Assembly (NCBI GenBank): GCA_965262705.1 | Contig: OZ253556.1 | Location: 2,046,001 to 2,110,000 of the forward strand | DNA from: UJ101 sp965262705 | GTDB lineage: Bacteria; Bacteroidota; Bacteroidia; Flavobacteriales; UJ101 | Direction of reading: 5' to 3' | DNA length: 64,000 nt | Shown: piece by piece, positions 25,491-34,316 of the stretch | Numbering within the stretch: the first letter of the stretch is position 1 | How the letters are laid out: every line of letters begins with the position of its first letter | The notes under the pieces: model-generated | The model's input: only the letters and a program-made list of their open reading frames with translations | What the model was told of the DNA's origin: nothing | Database searches by the model: none | Translations under genes and position numbers: made by a program

Positions 25491-28121
25491 TTGGTGCACT
25501 TTCAAAAAAAAGTAATACTATTATTCTTGTTTATTCTTTTTTTATATTCCTGTTCAACCACCAAAAAAATAGAAGAGGGGCGTTATTTATTATCTAAAAA
25601 TATTATTGAGGAGGATGGAAAGAAAATACGGGACAGCGATGCCTACAAGAGTATTTTTCAAAAACCCAATAAGAAAAGTTTAATTTTTCCCCCAATAGGT
25701 CTCTGGTTTTACAATGGGTCAGACAGTTTGCTGCAAAAACCGCTGCAGAAATGGTTTTCAGATCCCGAACGAACCGAAAAAACGCTGGATTCATTATTAA
25801 TAAAAGACAGCCTATTGGATTGGATAAGTGCTAACCGAAATATGATTCGTCGCTATAGAATGGCACGAAATAAATTATTTGTTCGTAATGAATCGTTGCC
25901 TGTGCTAGTTGATTCTACTGATATACATAAATCTGAAAAAACATTAAGAAATTATTATGGTTCAAAAGAAGGTTTTTTAAATGCGAAAGTATCGGCAGAA
26001 ACGATTCTTCGGCCGGCTATAAAACCTAATTTTTCAGAAAAAAAGAAGAAAAGATTCAGAAAAAAACAAAAAAAAGCAACTGTGGTTTATCATATAGAAA
26101 AAGGTGAGCCTTATGTTATTGATTCTCTTGCATACTTTATTGAAGACCAAAAAATTGACTCTATTTACAGAAGCACATTGGAGAAATCATATCTGAAAAA
26201 AAATCAGAACTTTAATGAAAAGACTTTTTTAGATGAAAAAGATAGAATTGTAAAACTCCTTCGAAATCATGGTTATTATTATTTTCATCCCAATAATATT
26301 CGTATGGAAGCAGACTCGGTAACCTTAGGCCACAGGCGACTGATCGGCATTGTAAATATTGAACCTAATCCGACGGATACTTTAAAACAGTACAACAAAA
26401 TTTTTAAAATATCAAAAGTAAAGGTAATTACAGATCATATTACTCGAAGTTACATTCTCCCTAAAAAAACACCCGTTACCTACAAAAAATACCAAATCTT
26501 AAGCTATGACTCTTTAAAATATAAACCTCGTGTATTTACCGATGCAACAATAATAGCTGTTGATTCAACTTATAGGTTGGATAATGACCAACTTACGAAA
26601 CAAAACTACAGTCAATTGCGCAATTTTTATATCCCGGAAATTCGTTATGAAAAAGATACCATTTCTAAGGGAGACTATCTCATAGCTAATATCTTATTAA
26701 CCCCTCAAAAAAAATATAGTTTGGATATTAACAGTGATGCCTTTCGTTCCAACTATCTTACCATAGGATTTTCTCCCAATGTTTCATTACTTTCAAGAAA
26801 TATTTTCGGAGGTGCTGAAAATTTGGAATTGTCTACTAAGCTCACTGGCGGTACGGTAGCCCAAATCGATAATACATCAGGATTTGCGTTAGAATCTTCC
26901 TTAAGAGCAAAAGTGTCCTTCCCTCGTTTTATCATCCCTTTCATCAAGACAGAAGAAATCTTTACTAAAGAAGCAAATAAAGCAACTAATATAGGGTTGT
27001 CAGCCACTTGGCAAAACAATATAGGAATAGGAAAAGTAGAATTTTCCAGCCTGATCGACTACACATGGAATTCAAGTAGGATGATAAAACATAGAGTAAA
27101 ACTTTCTAATATTCAGTATATTAGAAACTTTAATAAGGATAGATATTTTAATTTATACACGAGCGATAAAAATATTCGAGATAAGCAATATGAAGACTAT
27201 TTTAAATTTAATCCTGACAGTAAAAATCAATATGCTAAAGGTACCCTAAACGATAATAAACTATCCGTAATGATTCGGAAAGATAGCGATTTTAAAAATG
27301 CTCGTTTTTTTAATCCTATAATCTACGATGACTATTTTGAAATGATACAACGGCAAAGGAGAATTACAGAAGATGTACTTATAAACTCTTCTTCTTATAC
27401 TTTTGAATATGATGGCAAAAGAGATAAAAATAAAAAAAATCCATTTTATTTTAGAGGAATGATAGAATTAGCTGGAAATACGTTAAATCTTTTAGACAAC
27501 CTTTTAAATTTTACTCCTACAAAAAATGCGCTCATTTATAAAAACAGCCTACTAGATGTCGGCTATGCACAATATGTTAAGTTTGACTTTGATCTTAGAA
27601 AATATTGGAAAATGAGTCGCAATGCACAATTTGCCTCCCGTTTTTTACTTGGCTACACTATACCTTACGGTAATGCCTCTTCTGCACCTTTCAACAAAAC
27701 CTATTTGGCGGGAGGCTCAGAAGATATAAGAGCGTGGCAGGCGTATGATCTAGGACCCGGAGAAAGCAATCGCAGTGAACGCAGCTTTTCAACAGAACAA
27801 TTAAAAATGACTTTTAATTTGGAGTGGAGAAGAAAATTAAGTGCTAACCTTGATGGCGCATTATTTATAGATACTGGAAATATATGGGCTACAAATTCAC
27901 AAGCCTCAAAAGAGTCATTGTTTCAATTGGATACCTTTTATAAACAAATGGCGGTTGGTTCCGGTTTTGGATTTCGCTATAACTTTGGATATAATATTGT
28001 TTTCCGCTTTGATTTAGCTTATAAAATCCATGACCCTAATCAAATCAAAGGGGAACGTTGGTTCCATCACTTAAAAGTTTGGGCGCCTACTTTTAACATA
28101 GGGATTGGTTATCCATTTTAA
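25491..28121 (+). CDS. BamA/TamA-family outer-membrane lipoprotein (TamL-like)
   Basis: About 876 residues. A lipoprotein signal (LFLFILFLYSCSTT) is followed by a region with POTRA-like segments (VYHIEKGEPYVIDSLAYF) and a C-terminal 16-strand-type beta-barrel of the BamA superfamily, with the AGGSEDIRAWQAYDLGPGE motif near the end and a terminal phenylalanine (GIGYPF). In Bacteroidota, lipidated TamA-like proteins are called TamL and are thought to help assemble or export outer-membrane proteins or lipids. The start is TTG 25491 or GTG 25494; the reading frame upstream to 25428 is repeat DNA ahead of the promoter. The frame is otherwise intact. Confidence 0.88.
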   Translation: MVHFQKKVILLFLFILFLYSCSTTKKIEEGRYLLSKNIIEEDGKKIRDSDAYKSIFQKPNKKSLIFPPIGLWFYNGSDSLLQKPLQKWFSDPERTEKTLDSLLIKDSLLDWISANRNMIRRYRMARNKLFVRNESLPVLVDSTDIHKSEKTLRNYYGSKEGFLNAKVSAETILRPAIKPNFSEKKKKRFRKKQKKATVVYHIEKGEPYVIDSLAYFIEDQKIDSIYRSTLEKSYLKKNQNFNEKTFLDEKDRIVKLLRNHGYYYFHPNNIRMEADSVTLGHRRLIGIVNIEPNPTDTLKQYNKIFKISKVKVITDHITRSYILPKKTPVTYKKYQILSYDSLKYKPRVFTDATIIAVDSTYRLDNDQLTKQNYSQLRNFYIPEIRYEKDTISKGDYLIANILLTPQKKYSLDINSDAFRSNYLTIGFSPNVSLLSRNIFGGAENLELSTKLTGGTVAQIDNTSGFALESSLRAKVSFPRFIIPFIKTEEIFTKEANKATNIGLSATWQNNIGIGKVEFSSLIDYTWNSSRMIKHRVKLSNIQYIRNFNKDRYFNLYTSDKNIRDKQYEDYFKFNPDSKNQYAKGTLNDNKLSVMIRKDSDFKNARFFNPIIYDDYFEMIQRQRRITEDVLINSSSYTFEYDGKRDKNKKNPFYFRGMIELAGNTLNLLDNLLNFTPTKNALIYKNSLLDVGYAQYVKFDFDLRKYWKMSRNAQFASRFLLGYTIPYGNASSAPFNKTYLAGGSEDIRAWQAYDLGPGESNRSERSFSTEQLKMTFNLEWRRKLSANLDGALFIDTGNIWATNSQASKESLFQLDTFYKQMAVGSGFGFRYNFGYNIVFRFDLAYKIHDPNQIKGERWFHHLKVWAPTFNIGIGYPF

Positions 28122-28135
28122 AATGCTTATATTTG
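28105..28135 (+). promoter_or_regulatory. Probable fbaA promoter (TTG - 20 bp - TATATTTG)
   Basis: TTG at 28105-28107 and TATATTTG at 28128-28135 with a 20-base spacer, matching the Bacteroidota sigma-ABfr consensus. The fbaA start is 34 bases downstream. Confidence 0.7.
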
Positions 28136-28169
28136 TGCATTAAATTATACCATTTAACAAAAAACAAAC

Positions 28170-29237
28170 ATGAGTAGAAAATTTGTACCGGGCGTAGCCA
28201 CCGGTGAAACGGTTCAAGAAATATTTAAAGATGCAAAGGAAAAGGGTTATATGATTCCTGCAGCCAATGTAACAGGATCAAATACCATAAATGCTGTAAT
28301 GGAAACCGCTGCAGAATTAAATTCTCCCGTAATTATTCAATTTTCTAACGGTGGCGCTATATTTAATGCAGGGAAGGGTCTATCGAATGAAAATCAGCAA
28401 GCCGCTGTTCTCGGAGCTATTGCCGGGGCTAAACATGTTCATGATTTAGCCGAAGCCTATGGCGCGACTGTTATTCTGCATACCGACCATTGCGCTAAAA
28501 AACTATTACCCTGGATTGACGGCCTTATCAATGCTTCTGAAAAATGGTATAGTCAAGTCGGAAAACCTCTTTTTTCTTCCCATATGATCGACTTATCTGA
28601 AGAACCTTTAAAAGAAAATATTACCTTGTGCAAGACCTACTTAGCTCGTATGGCAAAAATGAATATGACACTCGAAATCGAATTAGGAATTACCGGGGGT
28701 GAAGAAGACGGAGTAGATAACAGCAATGTGGATAATGCTAGACTTTATACTCAACCTGAAGAAGTAGCTTATGCTTATGAGGAACTTTCAAAAATCTCAC
28801 ACCGGTTTACTATTGCAGCTGCCTTTGGAAATGTTCACGGGGTTTACAAACCCGGAAATGTAGTATTAACCCCAAAAATATTAGATAATTCCCAAAAATA
28901 CATTCAGGAAAAATATAATACTGCAGATAAGCCTATTAATTTTGTTTTTCACGGGGGTTCGGGGTCTGAGTTAGAAAAAATACATGAAGCAATTGATTAT
29001 GGAGCGGTAAAGATGAACATTGACACCGATTTACAATACGCTTTTACGGAAGGAATAAGGGATTATATGTTAGAAAAAAAGGATTATCTATCTTCTCAAA
29101 TTGGTAACCCAGATGGCGCAGAAGAACCTAACAAAAAGTACTACGATCCTCGTAAATGGCTTCGATTGGGCGAAGATACGTTTCGTATTCGCCTAAAAAG
29201 AGCCTTTGAAGACTTGAAAAATATTAACCGTTTGTAA
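28170..29237 (+). CDS. fbaA: Class II fructose-bisphosphate aldolase
   Basis: Zinc enzyme that interconverts fructose 1,6-bisphosphate with dihydroxyacetone phosphate and glyceraldehyde 3-phosphate. Zinc and catalytic motifs are seen in VILHTDHCAKK, the glutamate-rich LEIELGITGGEEDGVDN loop, AAAFGNVHGVYKPGNV and FVFHGGSGSE. The 355-residue length and VDNSNVDNARLYTQPEE insertion fit the long (class IIA, E. coli FbaA-like) form. It joins gapA and pfkA as the third glycolysis gene of the window. Confidence 0.97.
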   Translation: MSRKFVPGVATGETVQEIFKDAKEKGYMIPAANVTGSNTINAVMETAAELNSPVIIQFSNGGAIFNAGKGLSNENQQAAVLGAIAGAKHVHDLAEAYGATVILHTDHCAKKLLPWIDGLINASEKWYSQVGKPLFSSHMIDLSEEPLKENITLCKTYLARMAKMNMTLEIELGITGGEEDGVDNSNVDNARLYTQPEEVAYAYEELSKISHRFTIAAAFGNVHGVYKPGNVVLTPKILDNSQKYIQEKYNTADKPINFVFHGGSGSELEKIHEAIDYGAVKMNIDTDLQYAFTEGIRDYMLEKKDYLSSQIGNPDGAEEPNKKYYDPRKWLRLGEDTFRIRLKRAFEDLKNINRL

Positions 29238-29310
29238 TAAAAACCCTGATTTGACAGTATCTTTATCTATAGTTGAGGTCTTTGTTTGAGAAAAAAATAA
29301 CTGTTATAAA

Positions 29311-30387
29311 ATGGAAATACAGATTCAAAAAGTCAAGAAATCTAAATTAAACGAACTTTCTTTTGATCAGTTGGTTTTTGGCAAAATTTTTACCGATCAC
29401 ATGCTCTTGTCAAATTACAAAGATGGAGAATGGAGTTGCCCAGTAATTAAACCTTATGAAGATATTATTATTTCTCCTAGCACCCAGGCGCTTCATTACG
29501 GGCAGGCAGTATTTGAAGGAATGAAAGCCTATAGAAATGATAAAAATGAGGTATTTTTATTTAGACCCGAGGATAATTTTGAAAGGTTTAATAAGTCGTG
29601 TAGGCGCTTAAATATGCCAGAGATCACTAAAAGTATCTTTATCGATGGACTACAAACTTTGGTAGATTTAGATCGTAACTGGATTCCAATGAATCAAGGT
29701 GCCTCATTATACCTTCGTCCTTTTATGTTTGCTTCGGGAAACACTTTAAAAGCTGCTGCTTCCCAAGCATATACTTTTATGATTATTTGTTCTCCTACTC
29801 AATCTTATTATAATCACCCGCTAAAAGTCAAGATAGCGGGTCATTACTCACGTGCAGCCAGTGGGGGCGTGGGGTTTGCCAAAGCAGCAGGAAATTATGC
29901 TGCATCCTTTTTTCCGACAACAGAAGCACAAAAAGAAGGTTATAACCAGGTTTTATGGACTGACGCCGCTACCCATTCGTTTATCGAAGAATCAGGAACG
30001 ATGAATGTTTTTATTGGTTATGAGAATAAATTGATAACCCCTCCGGCTACTGAAACGATCCTTAATGGAATTACTCGAAGGAGCATCATTACAATTGCTG
30101 AAGAAATGGGGATAAGAGTAGAGGAGAGGCCTATTGAGGTCAAAGAAGTAGTTGAAGGGCTTAAATCAGGAAAAATTAGAGAAATGTTTGGTTGTGGAAC
30201 GGCTGTGGTAGTCATTCGTTATCGAGCTGTTGGATACGGAACAGAAGTAATGGATATTAAATTATTAGAGGAGGAAAATAGCCTTGCTTTAAAAATAAAA
30301 AAGCGCCTGGTTGGAATTCAAACCGGCACACAAAAAGATCCTTTTGGTTGGAGAAAAAAGATACCCTCTGATTTTAAAATGGCATAA
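29311..30387 (+). CDS. ilvE: Branched-chain amino acid aminotransferase
   Basis: PLP-dependent transaminase of the last step in leucine, isoleucine and valine synthesis. The family opening is SPSTQALHYGQAVFEGMKAYR, the PLP lysine lies in GFAKAAGNYAAS, and the cofactor-phosphate region includes EESGTMNVF and FGCGTAVVV. Length of 358 residues fits the long class-IV BCAT type. It is transcribed after fbaA with a 73-base gap. No other branched-chain genes are adjacent; the isopropylmalate synthase-like gene is at 37.2 kb. Confidence 0.95.
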   Translation: MEIQIQKVKKSKLNELSFDQLVFGKIFTDHMLLSNYKDGEWSCPVIKPYEDIIISPSTQALHYGQAVFEGMKAYRNDKNEVFLFRPEDNFERFNKSCRRLNMPEITKSIFIDGLQTLVDLDRNWIPMNQGASLYLRPFMFASGNTLKAAASQAYTFMIICSPTQSYYNHPLKVKIAGHYSRAASGGVGFAKAAGNYAASFFPTTEAQKEGYNQVLWTDAATHSFIEESGTMNVFIGYENKLITPPATETILNGITRRSIITIAEEMGIRVEERPIEVKEVVEGLKSGKIREMFGCGTAVVVIRYRAVGYGTEVMDIKLLEEENSLALKIKKRLVGIQTGTQKDPFGWRKKIPSDFKMA

Positions 30388-30509
30388 GTAATTTAAAAGT
30401 TGATCCCTTTTTGAGGTTATGTAACCCATGATTTTATATTTATTTTGCTACTACTTGTTAACTTAATGTTAAGTTTCCCATTCCTGCATTATGAGAATAA
30501 AAATAATAA

Positions 30510-30766
30510 GAGGCTGTTGCAGAACACATAAAAAAGTATGAAAAAGAAAGCATCTCGCTTCAAACTGCGTCCTTAATTTGACAAGAGTTTACTGAGCCCA
30601 GTCGAAGTGCTCAGTAACCCTCTCAAAGCTTTGACAGGCTCAGCTACCGAAAATTAAAATCCTCACAACCCAAAGGTTGATCCGGCGTTTAATTTTTATC
30701 GGGCGTTGCATTGCGGCAAACTCAATACAAGCATTTTTTTGTTAGAGTGCTTTTTGCAACGGTCTC
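30510..30766. repeat. Dispersed MITE-like repeat, longest copy
   Basis: Starts GAGGCTGTTGCAGAACACAT and ends TTTTTGCAACGGTCTC. It carries an extra block with ACTGAGCCCAGTCGAAGTGC and AGCTTTGACAGGCTCAGC, which forms inverted repeats and explains its 257-base length. It fills most of the 391 bases between convergent ilvE and etfA. Confidence 0.9.
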
Positions 30767-30778
30767 GATTCTTAGTTT

Positions 30779-31729
30779 TTATGACCCCATCGCCTTAATT
30801 TTATCAATTAACGCCGGCACCACTTCAAAGGCATCGGCACAAACACCATAATCGGCTGCTTTGAAAAAAGGCGCTTCAGAGTCTTTATTAATAACCAGTA
30901 TTTTCTTAGAGGCATTTACGCCCGCCAGGTGCTGAATAGCCCCTGAAATTCCGACCGCAATATATAAATTAGGCGCCACGGCAATTCCTGTCTGCCCCAC
31001 ATGCTCGCTGTGAGGACGCCAGCCCATATCAGATACGGGTTTTGAGCAGGCGGTTGCCGCATTCAATACATTCGCTAAGGTTTCTATCATTTTCCAGTTT
31101 TCAGGCCCTTTTAACCCGCGTCCTCCCGATACGATAATGTCCGCCTCTTTTAGACTTACTTTCCCGCTGCTTTCAATCATCGAGCGAACTTCTATTTCAT
31201 TTTTTGGAATATGAACCTCCGCTTCGGTAACGATGGCACTTCCATGCGCTTTCTCAGCACCAAGTGAATTGAGCATAATCGTAATCACAATCTTTTCTGC
31301 CTTCGTGCTTACCTCCATTATTCCTTTCCCCGAAAAGGCTTTTCTTTTTATAGTAAACGGGCTTAGCGTTTCCGGTTTGCTCAATACATTCGTAATCAAT
31401 GAAGCCTTCTTTTTCACAGATAAAAAAGCGGCTATCGCACTTCCCATATTCGATTGAGAGAGTACAAAGAAATCACCGTCTGCCAATGAAAGCAATGCTT
31501 CTGCATAGGTTTTCGCAGAAAAGACCTTTAAGTGGTCATGGCTTACTTTGATAATTTCCATATCCTTACCGCCGTACGCCATTAATTCGTCCACTTCATC
31601 TACATTAAAAACCACTGCTTTTAACTTCTTTTGTGATGACTCTGCTATATCTCTTGCAAAAGAAACCACTTCGTAAGCAGACTTTTTTATTTTATTTTGA
31701 TAGGAATCAATAAATGCTATAATGGACAT
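30779..31729 (-). CDS. etfA: Electron transfer flavoprotein subunit alpha
   Basis: With EtfB it carries electrons from acyl-CoA dehydrogenases to the ETF:quinone oxidoreductase. The C-terminal FAD-binding domain is clear: VSGGRGLKGPENW, KPVSDMGWRPHSEHVGQTG, LYIAVGISGAIQHLAG and KILVINKDSEAPFF. Length of 316 residues is normal. It follows etfB by 18 bases on the same strand, so the two form an operon. No dehydrogenase gene lies beside them. Confidence 0.96.
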   Translation of the reverse strand: MSIIAFIDSYQNKIKKSAYEVVSFARDIAESSQKKLKAVVFNVDEVDELMAYGGKDMEIIKVSHDHLKVFSAKTYAEALLSLADGDFFVLSQSNMGSAIAAFLSVKKKASLITNVLSKPETLSPFTIKRKAFSGKGIMEVSTKAEKIVITIMLNSLGAEKAHGSAIVTEAEVHIPKNEIEVRSMIESSGKVSLKEADIIVSGGRGLKGPENWKMIETLANVLNAATACSKPVSDMGWRPHSEHVGQTGIAVAPNLYIAVGISGAIQHLAGVNASKKILVINKDSEAPFFKAADYGVCADAFEVVPALIDKIKAMGS

Positions 31730-31747
31730 ATTTATTCTTTTGTTTTA

Positions 31748-32494
31748 TTAAAAAGTTTGTCTCTCATTCTTTAAAATTAAGGCTAACTCATCCAAATTAT
31801 CCGAGGCAATCATTTTTACTTCCGATTTGGCTTTTGGCTTTTCATAACTTTTTGTCTCTAAAAATGATGTTACTTTAAACGGCTCCATAATTTGTAGCGG
31901 TTTGGTTCGGGCTTGCATAATTCCACGCATATTCGGTATTCTCAAGTCTTTCTCTTCTACTATTCCCTTTTGACCAGCTACTACCACAGGAAATGATAAA
32001 AAAACGTTTTCTATCGTTCCGTCTAAATCTCTATCTGCCAAAATACTTGTTCCCTCAACGGTCAATCCTGTGCAGGCATTAATAAAATGATACCCCGTAT
32101 AGGCAGCTATCATTGCCGGGACTACGCCTCCATTATAATCTAACGATTCTTTTCCGGTTAAAACCAGCTCATATTTTTCTTTTAAAACCACCTCGGCAAT
32201 TTGCTTTGCTGCCTCATTTGAATCAGCAGGTGTTCCATCAATACGAATGGCGTCATTAGCGCCTATTGCCAAAGCCTTGCGCAATACAGGTTCAATAGAA
32301 GCGTCGCCCATTCCAAGCACGGTAACACTTGCCTTTATATCTGCTTGTAAATGCAGGGCTTTCGTTAAGCTAAATTCATCTATCGGATTGATAATAAATT
32401 GCACGCCGCTTTTATCAAACGATTTGCCATCAGGCGTGAAGTTTATTTTTGAAGTTGTGTCGGGAACTGTACTAATACAAACTAAAATTTTCAT
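31748..32494 (-). CDS. etfB: Electron transfer flavoprotein subunit beta
   Basis: Partner of EtfA that binds AMP and contributes to the flavin site. The start MKILVCISTVPDTTSKINF is the family beginning, so the ATG at 32492-32494 is preferred to the frame start at 32518, which would overlap the promoter. The NPIDEFSLTKAL, GKESLDYNGGVVPAMIAAYTG and KPLQIMEPF segments are conserved. The product has 248 residues. Confidence 0.96.
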   Translation of the reverse strand: MKILVCISTVPDTTSKINFTPDGKSFDKSGVQFIINPIDEFSLTKALHLQADIKASVTVLGMGDASIEPVLRKALAIGANDAIRIDGTPADSNEAAKQIAEVVLKEKYELVLTGKESLDYNGGVVPAMIAAYTGYHFINACTGLTVEGTSILADRDLDGTIENVFLSFPVVVAGQKGIVEEKDLRIPNMRGIMQARTKPLQIMEPFKVTSFLETKSYEKPKAKSEVKMIASDNLDELALILKNERQTF

Positions 32495-32515
32495 TGACTC
32501 TTTGCCTTTCAATAG

Positions 32516-32523
32516 CAAATGTA
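32516..32523 (-). promoter_or_regulatory. Probable etfBA promoter -7 box (TACATTTG)
   Basis: TAnnTTTG match on the minus strand, 21 bases before the etfB start. Confidence 0.55.
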
Positions 32524-32575
32524 CAAAAAATAATACGACAATCGAAAATCGTTAGCTAAAGTTAAGTTATAAAAT

Positions 32576-32738
32576 GAGACCGTTGCAGAACACATAAAAA
32601 AGTATGAAAAAGAAAGCGTCTAAATTCAAACGGCTTCCTTCTCAAAAAATTAAAATCCTCCACACCCATTAGGTTGCTCCGGCGTTTAATTTTTATCGGG
32701 CGTTGCATTTTTTTGTTAGAATGCTTTTTGCAACGGTA
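32576..32738. repeat. Dispersed MITE-like repeat, compact copy ending in the menG promoter
   Basis: Starts GAGACCGTTGCAGAACACAT; the right end reads GCAACGGTATA instead of GCAACGGTCTC. At 163 bases it is close to the shortest complete form. It lies between the divergent genes etfB and menG, and its right end supplies the TTG used in the menG promoter. Confidence 0.87.
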
Positions 32739-32758
32739 TATAATTATACTTACTTTTG
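32728..32758 (+). promoter_or_regulatory. Probable menG promoter with a repeat-derived -33 box
   Basis: TTG at 32728-32730 (inside the repeat end CTTTTTGCAACGG) and TACTTTTG at 32751-32758, spacer 20 bases, the same as in the fbaA promoter. The ATG is 12 bases after the box, so the leader would be only a few bases. Confidence 0.6.
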
Positions 32759-32770
32759 TAGCATAAAAAA

Positions 32771-33499
32771 ATGGGAACAAATATAAAACCGTATAAACAA
32801 TCTGAAAAAGGGAAAAAAGAACAAATTGCTCAGATGTTTGATAACATTTCAGTAAAATATGATTTTTTAAATCACTTTTTATCGTTGGGTATTGATGTCC
32901 AATGGCGAAAAAAATTATTAAAAAAAATAAAAGGCGTAAACGCGCAAAGAATTTTAGATATTGCTACCGGAACAGGGGATTTGGCGATTATAATGGCTCA
33001 AAATACTGCGGCAGAAATTACAGGACTTGACCTATCCTCTGGTATGCTTGAAATTGCACAAAAAAAAGTATACAAGAACAGTTTGGATAACCGTATTAAA
33101 CTGGTACAAGGCGATTCAGAAAATCTCCCTTTTCAAGATCATTCCTTTGATGTAGTTACAGTCTCTTTCGGCATTCGTAATTTTGAAAACCTTAATAAAG
33201 GATTATCAGAAATCTATCGTGTACTCAAACCGGGCGGTACTTTTTTTATTCTCGAATTTGCTCAACCCCAATATTTTCCAGTGAAACAACTTTACCGTTT
33301 TTATTCTAAAAATATTCTGCCTGCTGTCGGGAGATTTATTTCAAAAGATCATTCCGCCTATACGTATCTTCCTGAATCGGTAAAGGCTTTCCCTTATGGT
33401 GAAAAAATGGTTAAAATCTTACAACACCAGCCCTATCAACAGGTTGATAGAAAAGCCCTCACCTTTGGAATTGCCATGATTTACACTGCCATAAAATAA
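32771..33499 (+). CDS. menG: Demethylmenaquinone methyltransferase (UbiE/MenG)
   Basis: SAM-dependent methyltransferase for the last step of menaquinone synthesis. Family signatures are YDFLNHFLSLGIDVQWR near residue 30, SAM motif DIATGTGDLAI (63-73), FGIRNFENL and the later YRVLKPGGTFFILEF. Length of 242 residues is normal. As Bacteroidota normally use menaquinone, menG is preferred over ubiE as a name. The porT gene follows after 27 bases, an arrangement common in flavobacteria. Confidence 0.95.
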   Translation: MGTNIKPYKQSEKGKKEQIAQMFDNISVKYDFLNHFLSLGIDVQWRKKLLKKIKGVNAQRILDIATGTGDLAIIMAQNTAAEITGLDLSSGMLEIAQKKVYKNSLDNRIKLVQGDSENLPFQDHSFDVVTVSFGIRNFENLNKGLSEIYRVLKPGGTFFILEFAQPQYFPVKQLYRFYSKNILPAVGRFISKDHSAYTYLPESVKAFPYGEKMVKILQHQPYQQVDRKALTFGIAMIYTAIK

Positions 33500-33526
33500 T
33501 CTCTTATAAAATACGTTGATTAAGAT

Positions 33527-34225
33527 ATGAAATACTTTTTATTCCTCTTAAGTCTACTGTTTTTCGGAAGAGTTTCAGGGCAGCGAGAAACGATTATGAA
33601 TTTACAAAACTTTGAGTCTAAAACAAAATTTAACTGGGGATATTCGCTGGGCTTTACAAGTTGGGATTATAAATTAACCCCATTATACAATGCATCCTCT
33701 AAAATAGAAACCGAAGGAAGCTTTGGCTTTTCAGTGGGTTTGCTGGGAATGTTTAATTTACATAAACTATTGGATATTCGATTAGAACCAAGCCTGCATT
33801 TCGTCAGTCGAAAATTGATTTTTCAAAACCCTAATTTTGGCTCACAAAATAAAAGTGAAGATTTTAAGGTAAATTCAACCTATTTAGATTTGCCCATACT
33901 TCTTCATTTCAGAGGAGCAAGATGGAATAACGTTCGTCCTTTTATAGCTTCTGGCATAGGATATATAAGAAATTTACAGTCGAATGAAAATTCAGATGAT
34001 GATGCTTCAAAAGGCGTTTTCAGGACAAAAACCAATAATTTTGACTGGCAGGCAGAAGCGGGTATAGAAATTTATTTCAAACGATTTAAAATGACACCTT
34101 CGATTAAAGGAATTTTTTTTATCAACAATGAAAGAATTGCCGATAATACGAATGTCCTTTATTGGAACGGATCTATATCAAATATATCATCTCGCGCCAT
34201 CACTTTTAGCTTAAAATTTGAATAG
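33527..34225 (+). CDS. porT: PorT-like outer-membrane protein of the type IX secretion system
   Basis: A 232-residue protein with an N-terminal signal peptide (LFLLSLLFFGRVSGQ) and a predicted eight-strand beta-barrel of the PorT/outer-membrane family: FNWGYSLGFTSWDYKL at the first strand, IRLEPSLHFVSRKL, YLDLPILLHFRG and a final strand ending in FSLKFE. In Porphyromonas and Flavobacterium, PorT is needed for type IX secretion. Position directly after menG supports the assignment. No other T9SS genes are in the window. Confidence 0.82.
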   Translation: MKYFLFLLSLLFFGRVSGQRETIMNLQNFESKTKFNWGYSLGFTSWDYKLTPLYNASSKIETEGSFGFSVGLLGMFNLHKLLDIRLEPSLHFVSRKLIFQNPNFGSQNKSEDFKVNSTYLDLPILLHFRGARWNNVRPFIASGIGYIRNLQSNENSDDDASKGVFRTKTNNFDWQAEAGIEIYFKRFKMTPSIKGIFFINNERIADNTNVLYWNGSISNISSRAITFSLKFE

Positions 34226-34316
34226 CGGGTATGAATAGCTAGTAATAGAGGGCTTTGCAAAAGGTGATTCAGTTTATCAAAAATTGCTTTATCTTTCGCT
34301 GTAAAATAATCTTTAT

